Both the position numbers and the translations under genes were made by a program. Under the pieces are notes generated by a model. It was not told where the DNA came from. It saw only the letters and a list, made by a program, of their open reading frames with translations, and did not search any database. Below are positions 13,634 to 22,558 of a stretch of 51,621 bases of DNA, in pieces. The DNA comes from Variovorax sp. JS1663 (GTDB lineage Bacteria > Pseudomonadota > Gammaproteobacteria > Burkholderiales > Burkholderiaceae_C): positions 1 to 51,621 of the forward strand of contig NZ_LYMK01000049.1 in NCBI RefSeq assembly GCF_002157355.1, read 5' to 3'. The stretch's first letter is position 1; the number at the start of each line of letters is the position of its first letter.

Positions 13634-14613
13634 AGCGCCAGCACCTCCAGGCACCGCCGGCGGTGCGCTTCCCCTTGTGCCGGCGCCACCGTCCTTCCCG
13701 CGACCCGCAAGCCGTAGTCCACGCCCAGCCGATCCGCCATCAGCACCCACGCGCAAAGCCGCGACACCCGTCCCTCCGGATCTCCCAGGCCCGTCGCTTG
13801 CGCATCCAGCCACAGCTCCTGCCGCTGCGCCTGCTGCGTGTCCCGGCTCACGAGCTCTTCCGACCCGACGGCCTGCGCCCGTGCCGCGCGCTTCCACACC
13901 ACCAGCTTCAGCGGATCCCCGCGCCGGTAGGCCCGCACCCCGTCGTACTCGCCGGCCACGCTGGCCCGCAGCGCCGAAGAGGCGGCCTGCCCGGCCAGCG
14001 GCTCGCCTGGCGGCAGCGGCGGCGGATGCAGTTCGGGGGCCGGGTACACCAGCACCTGCGCAGCCGGCCGCCACACGGTCCACACGCGGAAGGTGCCGAG
14101 CGGAAAGCGGGTCTCGGCCGTCAACGTCGGAACCGGGTGCAATCCGCGCCGGTCGGCCTTGAACGCGACCTCGACCGTCTCGCTGCCCTGCGCCGGCACG
14201 TCGCTCCAGGACCACAGCCCGCTGTGGCGGACCGCCAGGCCGATGCCGTAGCGGGTGCTCCGCCGGGTGTTGCTCAACACCACGCGCAGGACGGCCGCCG
14301 CCCCCGCGTACTGCGGATCGGGCGCCATCAGCCGCAGCCCCAGCCCGCGCAGCGTTCCATGGCTCACGTGCATGCCGACCGCCACGCTGCCCGCCAGCAG
14401 GAAGGTCAGCAGGTAGCCCAGGTTGAGCTGGTAGTTGATGGAGCCGATCAGCAGCAGCAGCAGGGTGGCAGCCAGCATCCAGCCCGCGGGCGTGGGCACG
14501 ATGTAGACGTTGCGCTGGGTGAGCTCCAGCGTGTCGGAGGGCGGCCGGCGCGACAGGAACCAGCCGTCGACACGCGCGCGGACCGGTGCGAGGAGGCGCG
14601 CGGCCGGGTTCAC
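13627..14613 (-). CDS. DUF58-domain membrane-anchored protein
   Basis: A 328-residue protein with two N-terminal membrane helices (about 42-60 and 66-83). The DUF58 signature is EYDGVRAYRRGDPLKLVVWK, near residue 227. DUF58 proteins are regularly encoded beside MoxR ATPases and transglutaminase-like proteins, where they are thought to act as a von Willebrand-like partner in assembly at the envelope. The start is GTG at 14613-14611, overlapping the moxR stop codon (GTGA), hence coupled translation. Confidence 0.9.
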   Translation of the reverse strand: MNPAARLLAPVRARVDGWFLSRRPPSDTLELTQRNVYIVPTPAGWMLAATLLLLLIGSINYQLNLGYLLTFLLAGSVAVGMHVSHGTLRGLGLRLMAPDPQYAGAAAVLRVVLSNTRRSTRYGIGLAVRHSGLWSWSDVPAQGSETVEVAFKADRRGLHPVPTLTAETRFPLGTFRVWTVWRPAAQVLVYPAPELHPPPLPPGEPLAGQAASSALRASVAGEYDGVRAYRRGDPLKLVVWKRAARAQAVGSEELVSRDTQQAQRQELWLDAQATGLGDPEGRVSRLCAWVLMADRLGVDYGLRVAGRTVAPAQGEAHRRRCLEVLALC

Positions 14614-15542
14614 GGGAGGGGGACGGCAGCGATCATGGCGCGCACCTGCTCGAACGCGCCGCGGCCCGCATCGCCGACCGGGGTCATGCGATGGGCGACG
14701 GTCTGCGGCAGGACGGCCTGCACGTCGTCCGGTGCCACGTAGTCACGGTTGGCCAGCAGGGCCTGCGCCTTGGCCGCGCGCAGCACCGCGATGCCGGCGC
14801 GCGGCGACAGGCCCTGCAGGAACCAGCGGCCGGAGCGGGTGGCGGCGATCAGGTCCTGCACGTAGTTCAGCAGCGGCTCGGCCGCATGCACCTGCAGCAC
14901 GCGCTGCTGCAGCGCGGTGAGCTCGCCTGCGGTGAGCAGCGCCGGCAGGCCCGCCAGCATCTCGCGCCGGTCGGCGCCGGCGAGCAGGGCGCGCTCGGCG
15001 GCGCGGTCGGGGTAGCCCAGCGAGATGCGCATCAGGAAACGGTCGAGCTGCGACTCCGGCAGCGCGAAGGTGCCCAACTGGTCGTGCGGGTTCTGCGTTG
15101 CGATCACGAAGAAGGGCGTGGGAAGAGGGCGGGTCTCGCCTTCGACCGTGACCTGCTTTTCTTCCATGGCCTCGAGCAGGGCGCTCTGGGTCTTGGGGCT
15201 GGCGCGGTTGATTTCGTCGGCCAGCAGCACCTGCGTGAAGACCGGGCCGGGGTGGAAGACGAAGGACTGCTGCCCGCGGTCGTAGATCGCGACGCCCGAC
15301 AGGTCGCCCGGCATCAGGTCGGCGGTGAACTGGACGCGCGAGAACTGCAGGCCGAAGGTGTGGGCGAGCGCATGGGCCAGCGTCGTCTTGCCCACGCCCG
15401 GCACGTCCTCGATCAGCAGGTGGCCACCGGCCAGCAGACAGGCCACGCAGTCGCGCACCTGCGCCTCTTTGCCCACGATCACCGTGTTAAGCTGACCGAG
15501 CAAACTGGCGAGCTTCGCGGCGACGTCCATTTTTGTATCCAT
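14610..15542 (-). CDS. MoxR-family AAA ATPase
   Basis: A 310-residue cytoplasmic AAA+ chaperone-like ATPase. Walker A is EDVPGVGKTTLA, Walker B LLADEINRASPKTQSALLEAMEE, and sensor 1 VIATQNPHDQ. It is first in the operon with DUF58 and tgpA. I chose the start at 15542 (MDTKMDV); an upstream in-frame start near 15611 would add 23 residues without family support and would run into the divergent gene. A 61-bp divergent region separates it from the deacetylase-like gene. Confidence 0.92.
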   Translation of the reverse strand: MDTKMDVAAKLASLLGQLNTVIVGKEAQVRDCVACLLAGGHLLIEDVPGVGKTTLAHALAHTFGLQFSRVQFTADLMPGDLSGVAIYDRGQQSFVFHPGPVFTQVLLADEINRASPKTQSALLEAMEEKQVTVEGETRPLPTPFFVIATQNPHDQLGTFALPESQLDRFLMRISLGYPDRAAERALLAGADRREMLAGLPALLTAGELTALQQRVLQVHAAEPLLNYVQDLIAATRSGRWFLQGLSPRAGIAVLRAAKAQALLANRDYVAPDDVQAVLPQTVAHRMTPVGDAGRGAFEQVRAMIAAVPLP

Positions 15543-15603
15543 ATGCAAACAATACCGTAAGCCCTGCGGCCTTGTGCCGCATGAGCCTACGCCGTGACCG
15601 ACC

Positions 15604-16557
15604 ATGGGCAAAACCGGCTATTTCACACACCGCGACTGCTGGAAGCACGACATGGGCATGGGCCATCCGGAGTGCCCCCAGCGACTCGACGCCATCGAGG
15701 ACCGCCTTCTGCTGACCGGCGTGGCCGATGCACTTGAGCGCGGCGAGGTGCCGCTGGCCACGCTGCCGCAGATCACGCGGGCCCACAGTGTCGCGCACAT
15801 GGAGCACCTGGAGGCGCTCAACGACCGCCTGGTGGCCGACGAGCCTGCCGGCGGCCCGAGCTACGCGCAGCTCGATCCCGACACCGCGCTCACGCGCTTC
15901 ACCATGCTGGCGGCCCGGCGTGCGGCCGGCGCGGCCATCGCGGCGACCGACGCGGTGATCTCCGGCGCGCTGGACAACGCCTTCTGCGCCGTGCGCCCGC
16001 CCGGCCACCATGCCTGCCACGACAAGGCGATGGGCTTCTGCTTCTTCAACAACGTCGCGGTGGGCGTGCGCCATGCGATCGAGGCGCACGGCCTGGAGCG
16101 CGTCGCGATCGTCGACTTCGACGTGCACCACGGCAACGGCACCGAGGACATCTTCAGCAACGACCCGCGTGTGCTGATGGTGGGCATCTTCCAGCATCCC
16201 TTCTATCCCTACAGCGGCACCGACCACCCGGCGTCCAACATGCTCAACCTGCCGGTACCGGCCTACACCAAGGGCATGGACGTGCGCGAGCTCATCGAAG
16301 CCTGCTGGATGCCACGGCTGGAGGCCTTCCGTCCGCAGATGGTCTTCGTGAGCGCGGGCTTCGACGCGCACCGCGACGACGACCTGGGCCAGCTGCGGCT
16401 CAACGAGAGCGACTTCGCCTGGATCACCGAGCGCATACGCGACGTCGCGCGCCGCCACGCCCAGGGACGCATCGTGTCGATGCTGGAGGGCGGCTACAAC
16501 CTGGATGCGCTCGCCGCCAGCGTCGAGGCGCACGTGCGGGTGCTGGCGGATCTCTGA
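15604..16557 (+). CDS. Histone-deacetylase-family hydrolase (class II)
   Basis: A zinc amidohydrolase of the HDAC/acetoin-utilisation/acetylpolyamine family (317 residues). Diagnostic motifs are MGHPECPQRL near 18, RPPGHHA (catalytic His pair), GFCFFNNVAVG, and DFDVHHGNGTEDIF (zinc ligands), ending in SAGFDAHRDD and LEGGYN. Bacterial members deacetylate small molecules or lysine residues; the substrate cannot be read from sequence. The gene lies 4 bp before the MscS channel gene, so the two are probably co-transcribed. Confidence 0.93.
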   Translation: MGKTGYFTHRDCWKHDMGMGHPECPQRLDAIEDRLLLTGVADALERGEVPLATLPQITRAHSVAHMEHLEALNDRLVADEPAGGPSYAQLDPDTALTRFTMLAARRAAGAAIAATDAVISGALDNAFCAVRPPGHHACHDKAMGFCFFNNVAVGVRHAIEAHGLERVAIVDFDVHHGNGTEDIFSNDPRVLMVGIFQHPFYPYSGTDHPASNMLNLPVPAYTKGMDVRELIEACWMPRLEAFRPQMVFVSAGFDAHRDDDLGQLRLNESDFAWITERIRDVARRHAQGRIVSMLEGGYNLDALAASVEAHVRVLADL

Positions 16558-16561
16558 GCTG

Positions 16562-17842
16562 ATGAATTTCGACGATTTCACGCAACGCCTCTCGCGGATC
16601 GACGCACAAAGCCTCTGGATCGAACTGGCCGTCCTTGTCGGGTGCGTGGCCCTGGCCTGGGGCATCTCCCGCTGGTTCGGGCGCGATCAGCCCAAGGAAT
16701 CGATCTGGTTTGGCGAGCACACCTTCGACGGCCTGCTGTTCCCGCTGCTCGCGCTGGTGCTGACCGATCTGGCGCGGCGCTTCACGCTCGACTTCCAGCC
16801 GGTGCTGGTGCTGCGCATCGCGGTGTCGGTGTTCGTGTCACTGGCGGCGATCCGCTTCTTCGCGCGTGTGCTGCGGGTCGTGTTTCCCGCCTCTGCGCTG
16901 GCACGGCTGGTGGAGCGCACCATCTCGTGGATCGCCTGGGTCGCTGCCGTGCTGTGGATCGTGGGCCTGCTGCCCGCGGTGCTCGCCGAGCTGGACAATA
17001 TCTCGCTGTCCTTCGGCAAGAACCAGGTCAGCCTGCGCACGATGCTCGAGGGCGCGCTGTCGGCCGCGCTGGTTCTGGTGGTCGCCCTGTGGATCGCGTC
17101 GACGGTGGAGACGCGCATCCTGCGCAATGCGCTCACCGACCTGTCGATGCGCAAGGTGGCCTCCAATGCGCTGCGCGCCGTGCTGCTGCTGATCGGCCTG
17201 CTGTTCGCGCTCTCGGCGGTGGGGGTGGACCTCACGGCGCTGTCGGTGCTCGGCGGCGCCCTCGGCGTGGGCCTGGGCTTCGGGCTGCAGAAGCTGGCGG
17301 CCAACTACGTCAGCGGCTTCGTGATCCTGCTGGAGCGCTCCATCCGCATCGGCGACAACGTGAAGGTGGATGGCTTCGAGGGCCGCATCACCGACATCAA
17401 GACCCGCTACACGCTGGTGCGGCAGGGCAATGGGCGCGAGTCGATCGTGCCGAACGAGTCGCTGATCACCAGCCGGGTCGAGAACCTCTCGGTGTCGGAC
17501 CTGAAATTCAACCTCACCACCGCCATCGTGGTCGGTTACGACAGCGACGTGGCCCGCGTGCAGTCCATCCTGTGCGATGCCGCCCGGGCGCAGCCGCGGG
17601 TGATCGCCGACCCGGCGCCGGTCGCCTTCCTCACGAACTTCGCGCCCGACGGACTGGAGTTCACGCTCAACTTCTGGATCGCCGACCCGGACAAGGGCAA
17701 GGACAACGTGCGCTCGCCCATCAACGTCGCCATCCTCGAAGGGCTGCGCCAGGCCGGCATCGACATTCCCTATCCGCAGCGCGTGCTGCGTGTTGAATCG
17801 TTACCTCCGGGTCTATCCGGAACGAGCGAAGCTCGCCTATAA
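16562..17842 (+). CDS. Small-conductance mechanosensitive channel (MscS family)
   Basis: A 426-residue inner-membrane channel that opens on membrane tension. It has several N-terminal helices (about 20-38, 60-75, 83-100, 120-145, 165-185) before the pore-lining helix with ALGVGLGFGLQKLAANYVSGF. The MscS beta domain follows (LLERSIRIGDNVKVDG, then IVPNESLITSRVENLS). It is larger than E. coli MscS (286 residues) because of extra N-terminal helices. The ATG at 16562 lies 4 bp after the deacetylase stop. Confidence 0.92.
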   Translation: MNFDDFTQRLSRIDAQSLWIELAVLVGCVALAWGISRWFGRDQPKESIWFGEHTFDGLLFPLLALVLTDLARRFTLDFQPVLVLRIAVSVFVSLAAIRFFARVLRVVFPASALARLVERTISWIAWVAAVLWIVGLLPAVLAELDNISLSFGKNQVSLRTMLEGALSAALVLVVALWIASTVETRILRNALTDLSMRKVASNALRAVLLLIGLLFALSAVGVDLTALSVLGGALGVGLGFGLQKLAANYVSGFVILLERSIRIGDNVKVDGFEGRITDIKTRYTLVRQGNGRESIVPNESLITSRVENLSVSDLKFNLTTAIVVGYDSDVARVQSILCDAARAQPRVIADPAPVAFLTNFAPDGLEFTLNFWIADPDKGKDNVRSPINVAILEGLRQAGIDIPYPQRVLRVESLPPGLSGTSEARL

Positions 17843-17979
17843 TCGTAAAAAAGCACGGTCGTTCTTTTTTCTGCATCGCAGAACGTCGTGATTGAAGTGG
17901 ACAGTTTGAGAGAGGACCGGTGCCTAAAATCTTCGGTTCCCCTGCACCCCCAGTTTCGCAATTCAATGGAGTCACGCCA

Positions 17980-18729
17980 ATGAAGGTCCTGGTCCCCGTC
18001 AAGCGGGTCGTCGATTACAACGTCAAGGTGCGCGTCAAGTCCGACGGCACCGGAGTCGACATCGCCAACGTCAAGATGAGCATGAACCCCTTCGACGAGA
18101 TCGCCGTCGAAGAGGCGGTGAGGCTCAAGGAGAAGGGCGTTGCCACCGAGATCATCGCCGTCAGCTGCGGCGATGCGAAGTGCCAGGAAACCCTGCGCAC
18201 CGCCATGGCCATCGGCGCCGACCGCGGCATCCTGGTGGAGACCACCGAAGAGCTCCAGCCCCTGGCCGTGGCCAAGCTGCTCAAGGCCCTGGTCGACAAG
18301 GAGCAGCCCCAACTGGTCATCCTCGGCAAGCAGGCCATCGACGACGACGCCAACCAGACCGGCCAGATGCTGGCCGCGCTGGCCGACCTGCCGCAAGCCA
18401 CCTTCGCCTCCAAGGTCGAAGTCGCCGGCGACAAGGTGAGCGTCACGCGCGAAGTGGATGGCGGCCTGGAGACCATCTCTCTTTCTCTGCCCGCAGTCAT
18501 CACCACCGACCTGCGCCTCAATGAGCCGCGCTACGTCACGCTGCCCAACATCATGAAGGCCAAGAAGAAGCAGCTCGACACCGTCAAGCCCGAGGACCTC
18601 GGCGTGGACGTCAAGCCGCGCCTGAAGACCCTGAAGGTCAGCGAGCCGCCCAAGCGCGGCGCCGGCATCAAGGTGCCCGACGTGGCCACGCTGGTGGACA
18701 AGCTCAAGAACGAAGCCAAGGTGATCTGA
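17980..18729 (+). CDS. etfB: Electron transfer flavoprotein beta subunit
   Basis: AMP-binding small subunit of the ETF heterodimer that takes electrons from acyl-CoA dehydrogenases to ETF-ubiquinone oxidoreductase. Of 249 residues, the start is MKVLVPVKRVVDYN. The MNPFDEIAVEEAVRLKE and LVILGKQAIDDDANQTGQML motifs are typical. GGAG lies 8 bases before the ATG at 17980; a longer in-frame start at 17920 lacks one. It is followed after 12 bp by etfA. A 137-bp upstream region separates it from the channel gene; I could not define a good promoter there. Confidence 0.97.
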   Translation: MKVLVPVKRVVDYNVKVRVKSDGTGVDIANVKMSMNPFDEIAVEEAVRLKEKGVATEIIAVSCGDAKCQETLRTAMAIGADRGILVETTEELQPLAVAKLLKALVDKEQPQLVILGKQAIDDDANQTGQMLAALADLPQATFASKVEVAGDKVSVTREVDGGLETISLSLPAVITTDLRLNEPRYVTLPNIMKAKKKQLDTVKPEDLGVDVKPRLKTLKVSEPPKRGAGIKVPDVATLVDKLKNEAKVI

Positions 18730-18741
18730 GGGAAGACTGAC

Positions 18742-19677
18742 ATGACCGTACTCGTTATCGCAGAACACGACCACGCCACCGTCAAGCCGGCGACCCTGAA
18801 CACCGTGACCGCGGGGATTGCCTGCCAGAGCGGCGATGTGCATGTGCTGGTGGCCGGCGCCAATGCGGCAGAAGCCGCGGCCGCGGCCGCCAAGATCGCC
18901 GGCGTGGCCAAGGTGATCGCTGCCGACAGCCCCAGCCTGGCGGAGAACCTCGCGGAGAACGTGGCCGCTCAGGTGCTGGCCATCGCCAAGAACTACAGCC
19001 ACATCCTGTTCCCGGCGACGGCCAACGGCAAGAACGTGGCGCCGCGCGTCGCGGCCAAGCTGGACGTGGCGCAGATAAGCGACATCACCAAGGTGGACAG
19101 CCCCGACACCTTCGAGCGGCCGATCTACGCCGGCAACGCCATCGCCACCGTGCAGAGCAGCGATGCGATCAAGGTGATCACGGTGCGCACCACCGGCTTC
19201 GACGCGGCAGCCGCCACGGGGGGCAGCGCCACTGTGGAGAACGCCGAGGGCGTGGCCGACAGCGGCAAGAGCAGCTTCGTCGGACGGGAAGTGACCAAGA
19301 GCGAACGCCCCGAACTGACGGCGGCCAAGATCATCGTCTCGGGCGGCCGTGCGCTGGGCAGCGCGGAGAAGTTCCAGGAGGTGATGGCGCCGCTGGCGGA
19401 CAAGCTCAACGCGGGCCTGGGTGCATCGAGAGCAGCCGTCGATGCGGGCTACGCCCCCAACGACTGGCAGGTGGGCCAGACGGGCAAGATCGTCGCCCCG
19501 CAGCTGTACATCGCAGCCGGCATCTCCGGCGCGATCCAGCACTTGGCGGGCATGAAGGACTCCAAGGTGATCGTGGCGATCAACAAGGACCCGGAGGCGC
19601 CGATCTTCTCGGTGGCCGACTACGGGCTGGAAGCGGACCTGTTCACGGCCGTGCCGGAGCTGGTCAAGGCACTCTGA
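18742..19677 (+). CDS. etfA: Electron transfer flavoprotein alpha subunit
   Basis: FAD-binding large subunit of ETF (311 residues). The C-terminal FAD domain shows the IIVSGGRALGSAEKFQ motif near 200, GYAPNDWQVGQTGK, LYIAAGISGAIQHLAGM, and INKDPEAPIFSVADYGLEAD. GAGGGAAGA precedes the ATG. Last gene of the etfBA unit, with a UUCG-capped terminator 22 bp after the stop. An acyl-CoA dehydrogenase follows, a likely electron donor. Confidence 0.97.
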   Translation: MTVLVIAEHDHATVKPATLNTVTAGIACQSGDVHVLVAGANAAEAAAAAAKIAGVAKVIAADSPSLAENLAENVAAQVLAIAKNYSHILFPATANGKNVAPRVAAKLDVAQISDITKVDSPDTFERPIYAGNAIATVQSSDAIKVITVRTTGFDAAAATGGSATVENAEGVADSGKSSFVGREVTKSERPELTAAKIIVSGGRALGSAEKFQEVMAPLADKLNAGLGASRAAVDAGYAPNDWQVGQTGKIVAPQLYIAAGISGAIQHLAGMKDSKVIVAINKDPEAPIFSVADYGLEADLFTAVPELVKAL

Positions 19678-19698
19678 GCGCCACATTCGACTGAAGAC

Positions 19699-19723
19699 AG
19701 GGCATCGTTCGCGATGCCCTTTT
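19699..19723 (+). terminator. Rho-independent terminator after etfA
   Basis: Stem GGGCATCG (19700-19707) with CGATGCCC (19712-19719), loop TTCG, extended by an A-T pair at the base and followed by TTTTC. Confidence 0.85.
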
Positions 19724-19759
19724 CGCATCCGCCTCGCCCCACGTCGCATTGGAGACACC

Positions 19760-21550
19760 ATGAGCTACACCGCCCCCGTCAAGGACATGCTGTTCGACAT
19801 CGAGCACCTCGCGAACATCGCGCAGGTGGCGCAGATGCCGGGCCTGGAGGACGCCGGCCTCGAAACCGCGCAGGCCGTGCTGGAGGAATGCGCGCGCTTC
19901 AACCAGGACGTGATCGCGCCGCTCAACGTGGCGGGCGACAAGCATCCCTCGTCCTTCAAGGACGGCAAGGTCGCGACCACGCCGGGCTTCAAGGAAGCCT
20001 TCGCCCAGTACGTGGCGGGCGGCTGGCAGGGGCTGCAGCATCCGTCCGAGTTCGGCGGCCAGGGCCTGCCCAAGACCATCGGCGCGGCCTGCGGCGAGAT
20101 GCTCAACTCGGCCAACCTGAGCTTCGCGCTGTGCCCGCTCCTGACGGATGGCGCGACCGAGGCCTTGCTGACGGCCGGCTCCGACGAACTCAAGGCGATC
20201 TACCTCGAGAAACTCGTGAGCGGCCAGTGGACCGGCACCATGAATCTGACCGAGCCGCAAGCCGGCAGCGATCTCGCGATGGTGCGCAGCCGCGCCGAGC
20301 CGCAGCCCGATGGCACCTACAAGATCTTCGGCACCAAGATCTTCATCACCTACGGCGAGCACGACATGGCCGAGAACATCGTGCACCTGGTGCTCGCGCG
20401 CGTGTCCGGCGCGCCGGAGGGCGTGAAGGGCATCAGCCTGTTCGTGGTGCCCAAGTTCATGGTCAACGCCGACGGCTCGCTGGGCGCGCGCAACGACGTG
20501 CATTGCGTCAGCATCGAGCACAAGCTGGGCATCAAGGCGTCGCCGACGGCGGTCCTCCAATATGGGGACCATGGCGGCGCCGTCGGCTACATCGTCGGCG
20601 AAGAGAACCGCGGCCTCGAGTACATGTTCATCATGATGAACGCCGCCCGTTATGCGGTCGGCGTGCAGGGCATCGCCCTGGCCGAGCGGGCCTACCAGCA
20701 CGCGGTGGCGTACGCGAAGGAACGGGTGCAGAGCCGCCCCGTCGACGGCTCGATCAACGCCAGCGCGCCGATCATCCACCACCCCGACGTCAAGCGCATG
20801 CTGATGACGATGCGCGCCTACGTCGAAGGTTGCCGCGCGATGGCCACCACCGCGGCGGCGGCCTACGACGCGATGCACCACCATCCGGATGCGGAAACGC
20901 GCCGGCAGAATCAGGCCTTCTACGAGTTCATGGTTCCGCTGGTCAAGGGCTACAGCACCGAGATGAGCCTGGAGGTCGCATCGCTGGGCGTGCAGGTGCA
21001 TGGCGGCATGGGCTTCATCGAGGAAACCGGCGCGGCGCAGTACCTGCGCGACGCCAAGATCCTCACCATCTACGAAGGCACGACCGCGATCCAGGCCAAT
21101 GACCTGGTGGGCCGCAAGACGGCGCGCGACGGCGGCCAGGTGGCCAAGGCGATCGCGGTGCAGATCGAGAAGACGGAGGCCGAGCTGGGCGAGAGCGGCA
21201 GCGCCGCCGCGGCCTCGATGGCCGCGCGCCTGAAGGCGGCGCGCGAGGCCTTCCTCGACGTGGTGGGCTTCGTGGCAGGGCAGACCAAGGCCTCGCCCAA
21301 CGCGGTGTTCGCCGGCAGCGTGCCCTACCTGATGCTGGCGGGCAACCTGGCCGCGGGCTGGCAACTGGCCCGCTCGCTGCTGGCGGCCGAGCGGCTGGCC
21401 GCGGCCGGCACCGACGTCGACTTCATGAACGCCAAGATCGCCACCGCCCGCTTCTACGCCGAGCACATCCTCAACAAGGCACCCGGCCTGCGCGACAGCA
21501 TCGTCGACGGCGCCGGGAGCGTGACGGCGCTCGCGCTCGAAGCCTTCTGA
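19760..21550 (+). CDS. Acyl-CoA dehydrogenase (large, DmdC-like subfamily)
   Basis: An FAD enzyme that introduces an alpha-beta double bond into an acyl-CoA. At 596 residues it is longer than classical short- or medium-chain enzymes (about 380) and fits the subfamily with an N-terminal extension and an extra C-terminal domain, which includes methylmercaptopropionyl-CoA dehydrogenases. Motifs are MNLTEPQAGSDLAMVR (FAD contact), GTKIFITYGEHD, VHGGMGFIEETGAAQYLRD and the YEGTTAIQANDLVGRK segment carrying the catalytic Glu. TTGGAGA precedes the ATG. Its position after etfBA fits use of that ETF. The acyl substrate is not determinable. Confidence 0.93.
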   Translation: MSYTAPVKDMLFDIEHLANIAQVAQMPGLEDAGLETAQAVLEECARFNQDVIAPLNVAGDKHPSSFKDGKVATTPGFKEAFAQYVAGGWQGLQHPSEFGGQGLPKTIGAACGEMLNSANLSFALCPLLTDGATEALLTAGSDELKAIYLEKLVSGQWTGTMNLTEPQAGSDLAMVRSRAEPQPDGTYKIFGTKIFITYGEHDMAENIVHLVLARVSGAPEGVKGISLFVVPKFMVNADGSLGARNDVHCVSIEHKLGIKASPTAVLQYGDHGGAVGYIVGEENRGLEYMFIMMNAARYAVGVQGIALAERAYQHAVAYAKERVQSRPVDGSINASAPIIHHPDVKRMLMTMRAYVEGCRAMATTAAAAYDAMHHHPDAETRRQNQAFYEFMVPLVKGYSTEMSLEVASLGVQVHGGMGFIEETGAAQYLRDAKILTIYEGTTAIQANDLVGRKTARDGGQVAKAIAVQIEKTEAELGESGSAAAASMAARLKAAREAFLDVVGFVAGQTKASPNAVFAGSVPYLMLAGNLAAGWQLARSLLAAERLAAAGTDVDFMNAKIATARFYAEHILNKAPGLRDSIVDGAGSVTALALEAF

Positions 21551-21585
21551 TCACACATCTTTCACATCCTGAACCCGGAGATTCC

Positions 21586-22548
21586 ATGTCCAAGCTTCCT
21601 CCCGTGCTTGCCAAGCTTCCCCTGCCGATCATCGGCTCGCCGCTGTTCATCATCAGCAACCCCAAGCTGGTGATTGCGCAGTGCAAGGCGGGCGTGGTGG
21701 GCGCGATGCCCGCGCTCAATGCGCGTCCGGCCTCGCAGCTGGAGGACTGGCTGGCCGAGATCACCGAGGAGCTGGCGGCCTACGACAAGGCCAACCCGGA
21801 CAAGCCGGCCGCACCCTTCGCGATCAACCAGATCGTGCACAAGAGCAACGACCGGCTCGAGCACGACATGGAGATGGTGGTCAAGTACAAGGTGCCGATC
21901 GTCATCACCTCGCTGGGTGCGCGCACCGACGTCAACGACGCGGTCCACAGCTACGGCGGCGTGACGCTGCACGACGTCATCAACAACGCCTTCGCCCGCA
22001 AGGCGATCGAGAAGGGCGCCGACGGCATCATCGCGGTGGCGGCCGGGGCCGGCGGCCACGCGGGCATCAAGAGCCCCTTCGCGCTGGTGCAGGAGATCCG
22101 CCAGTGGTTCGATGGCCCGCTGGCCCTGTCGGGCTCGATCGCCACCGGCGGCGCGGTACTGGCGGCACAGGCCATGGGCGCCGACTTCGCCTACATCGGC
22201 ACCGCCTTCATCGCCACCCAGGAGGCGCGCGCGAGCGACGACTACAAGCAGGCCATCGTGGAGGGCACGTCGGACGACATCGTGTACTCCAACCTCTTCA
22301 CCGGCGTGCACGGCAACTACCTTGCGCCCAGCATCGTGGCCGCGGGCATGGACCCGGCCAACCTGCCGCAGGGCGACGTGAAGACCATGAATTTCGGCGG
22401 CGGCGAGGGCAGCAAGGCCAAGGCCTGGAAGGACATCTGGGGCTCGGGGCAGGGCATCGGCGCGGTGACCGAGGTCGCCAGCGCCGCGGCTTTCATCGAC
22501 AAGCTCAAGCGCGAGTATGAGGAAGCGCGCCAGCGCCTCGCCATCTGA
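21586..22548 (+). CDS. Nitronate monooxygenase family flavoprotein
   Basis: A 320-residue FMN TIM-barrel protein of the nitronate monooxygenase/2-nitropropane dioxygenase family. It begins PLPIIGSPLFIISNP and has VVGAMPALNARP, the GADGIIAVAAGAGGHAG phosphate loop, and LSGSIATGGAVLAAQAMGADFAYIGTAFIAT. CCGGAGATT precedes the ATG. It is 35 bp downstream of the acyl-CoA dehydrogenase and likely in its transcript. Physiological role in this operon is unknown; detoxification of propionate-3-nitronate is the family activity. Confidence 0.92.
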   Translation: MSKLPPVLAKLPLPIIGSPLFIISNPKLVIAQCKAGVVGAMPALNARPASQLEDWLAEITEELAAYDKANPDKPAAPFAINQIVHKSNDRLEHDMEMVVKYKVPIVITSLGARTDVNDAVHSYGGVTLHDVINNAFARKAIEKGADGIIAVAAGAGGHAGIKSPFALVQEIRQWFDGPLALSGSIATGGAVLAAQAMGADFAYIGTAFIATQEARASDDYKQAIVEGTSDDIVYSNLFTGVHGNYLAPSIVAAGMDPANLPQGDVKTMNFGGGEGSKAKAWKDIWGSGQGIGAVTEVASAAAFIDKLKREYEEARQRLAI

Positions 22549-22558
22549 GCACAGCCCC

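Noticed and set aside
9941..13717. A 1258-codon plus-strand open frame
   Set aside because: It lies antisense to the HD, mltB and tgpA genes, is His/Arg/Gly-rich without domain structure, and is a by-product of high GC in codon third positions.
17823..17835. CGAGC-GAA-GCTCG hairpin at the end of the MscS gene
   Set aside because: Only 5 bp of stem and no T run follow; not a credible terminator.
17892..17930. TTGAAG and TAAAAT upstream of etfB as a promoter
   Set aside because: The spacing is 27 bp, far from the 16-18 bp needed.
17770..19761. A 663-codon minus-strand open frame opposite etfBA
   Set aside because: Biased His/Arg/Gly composition with no motifs, fully covered by well-defined etfB and etfA.
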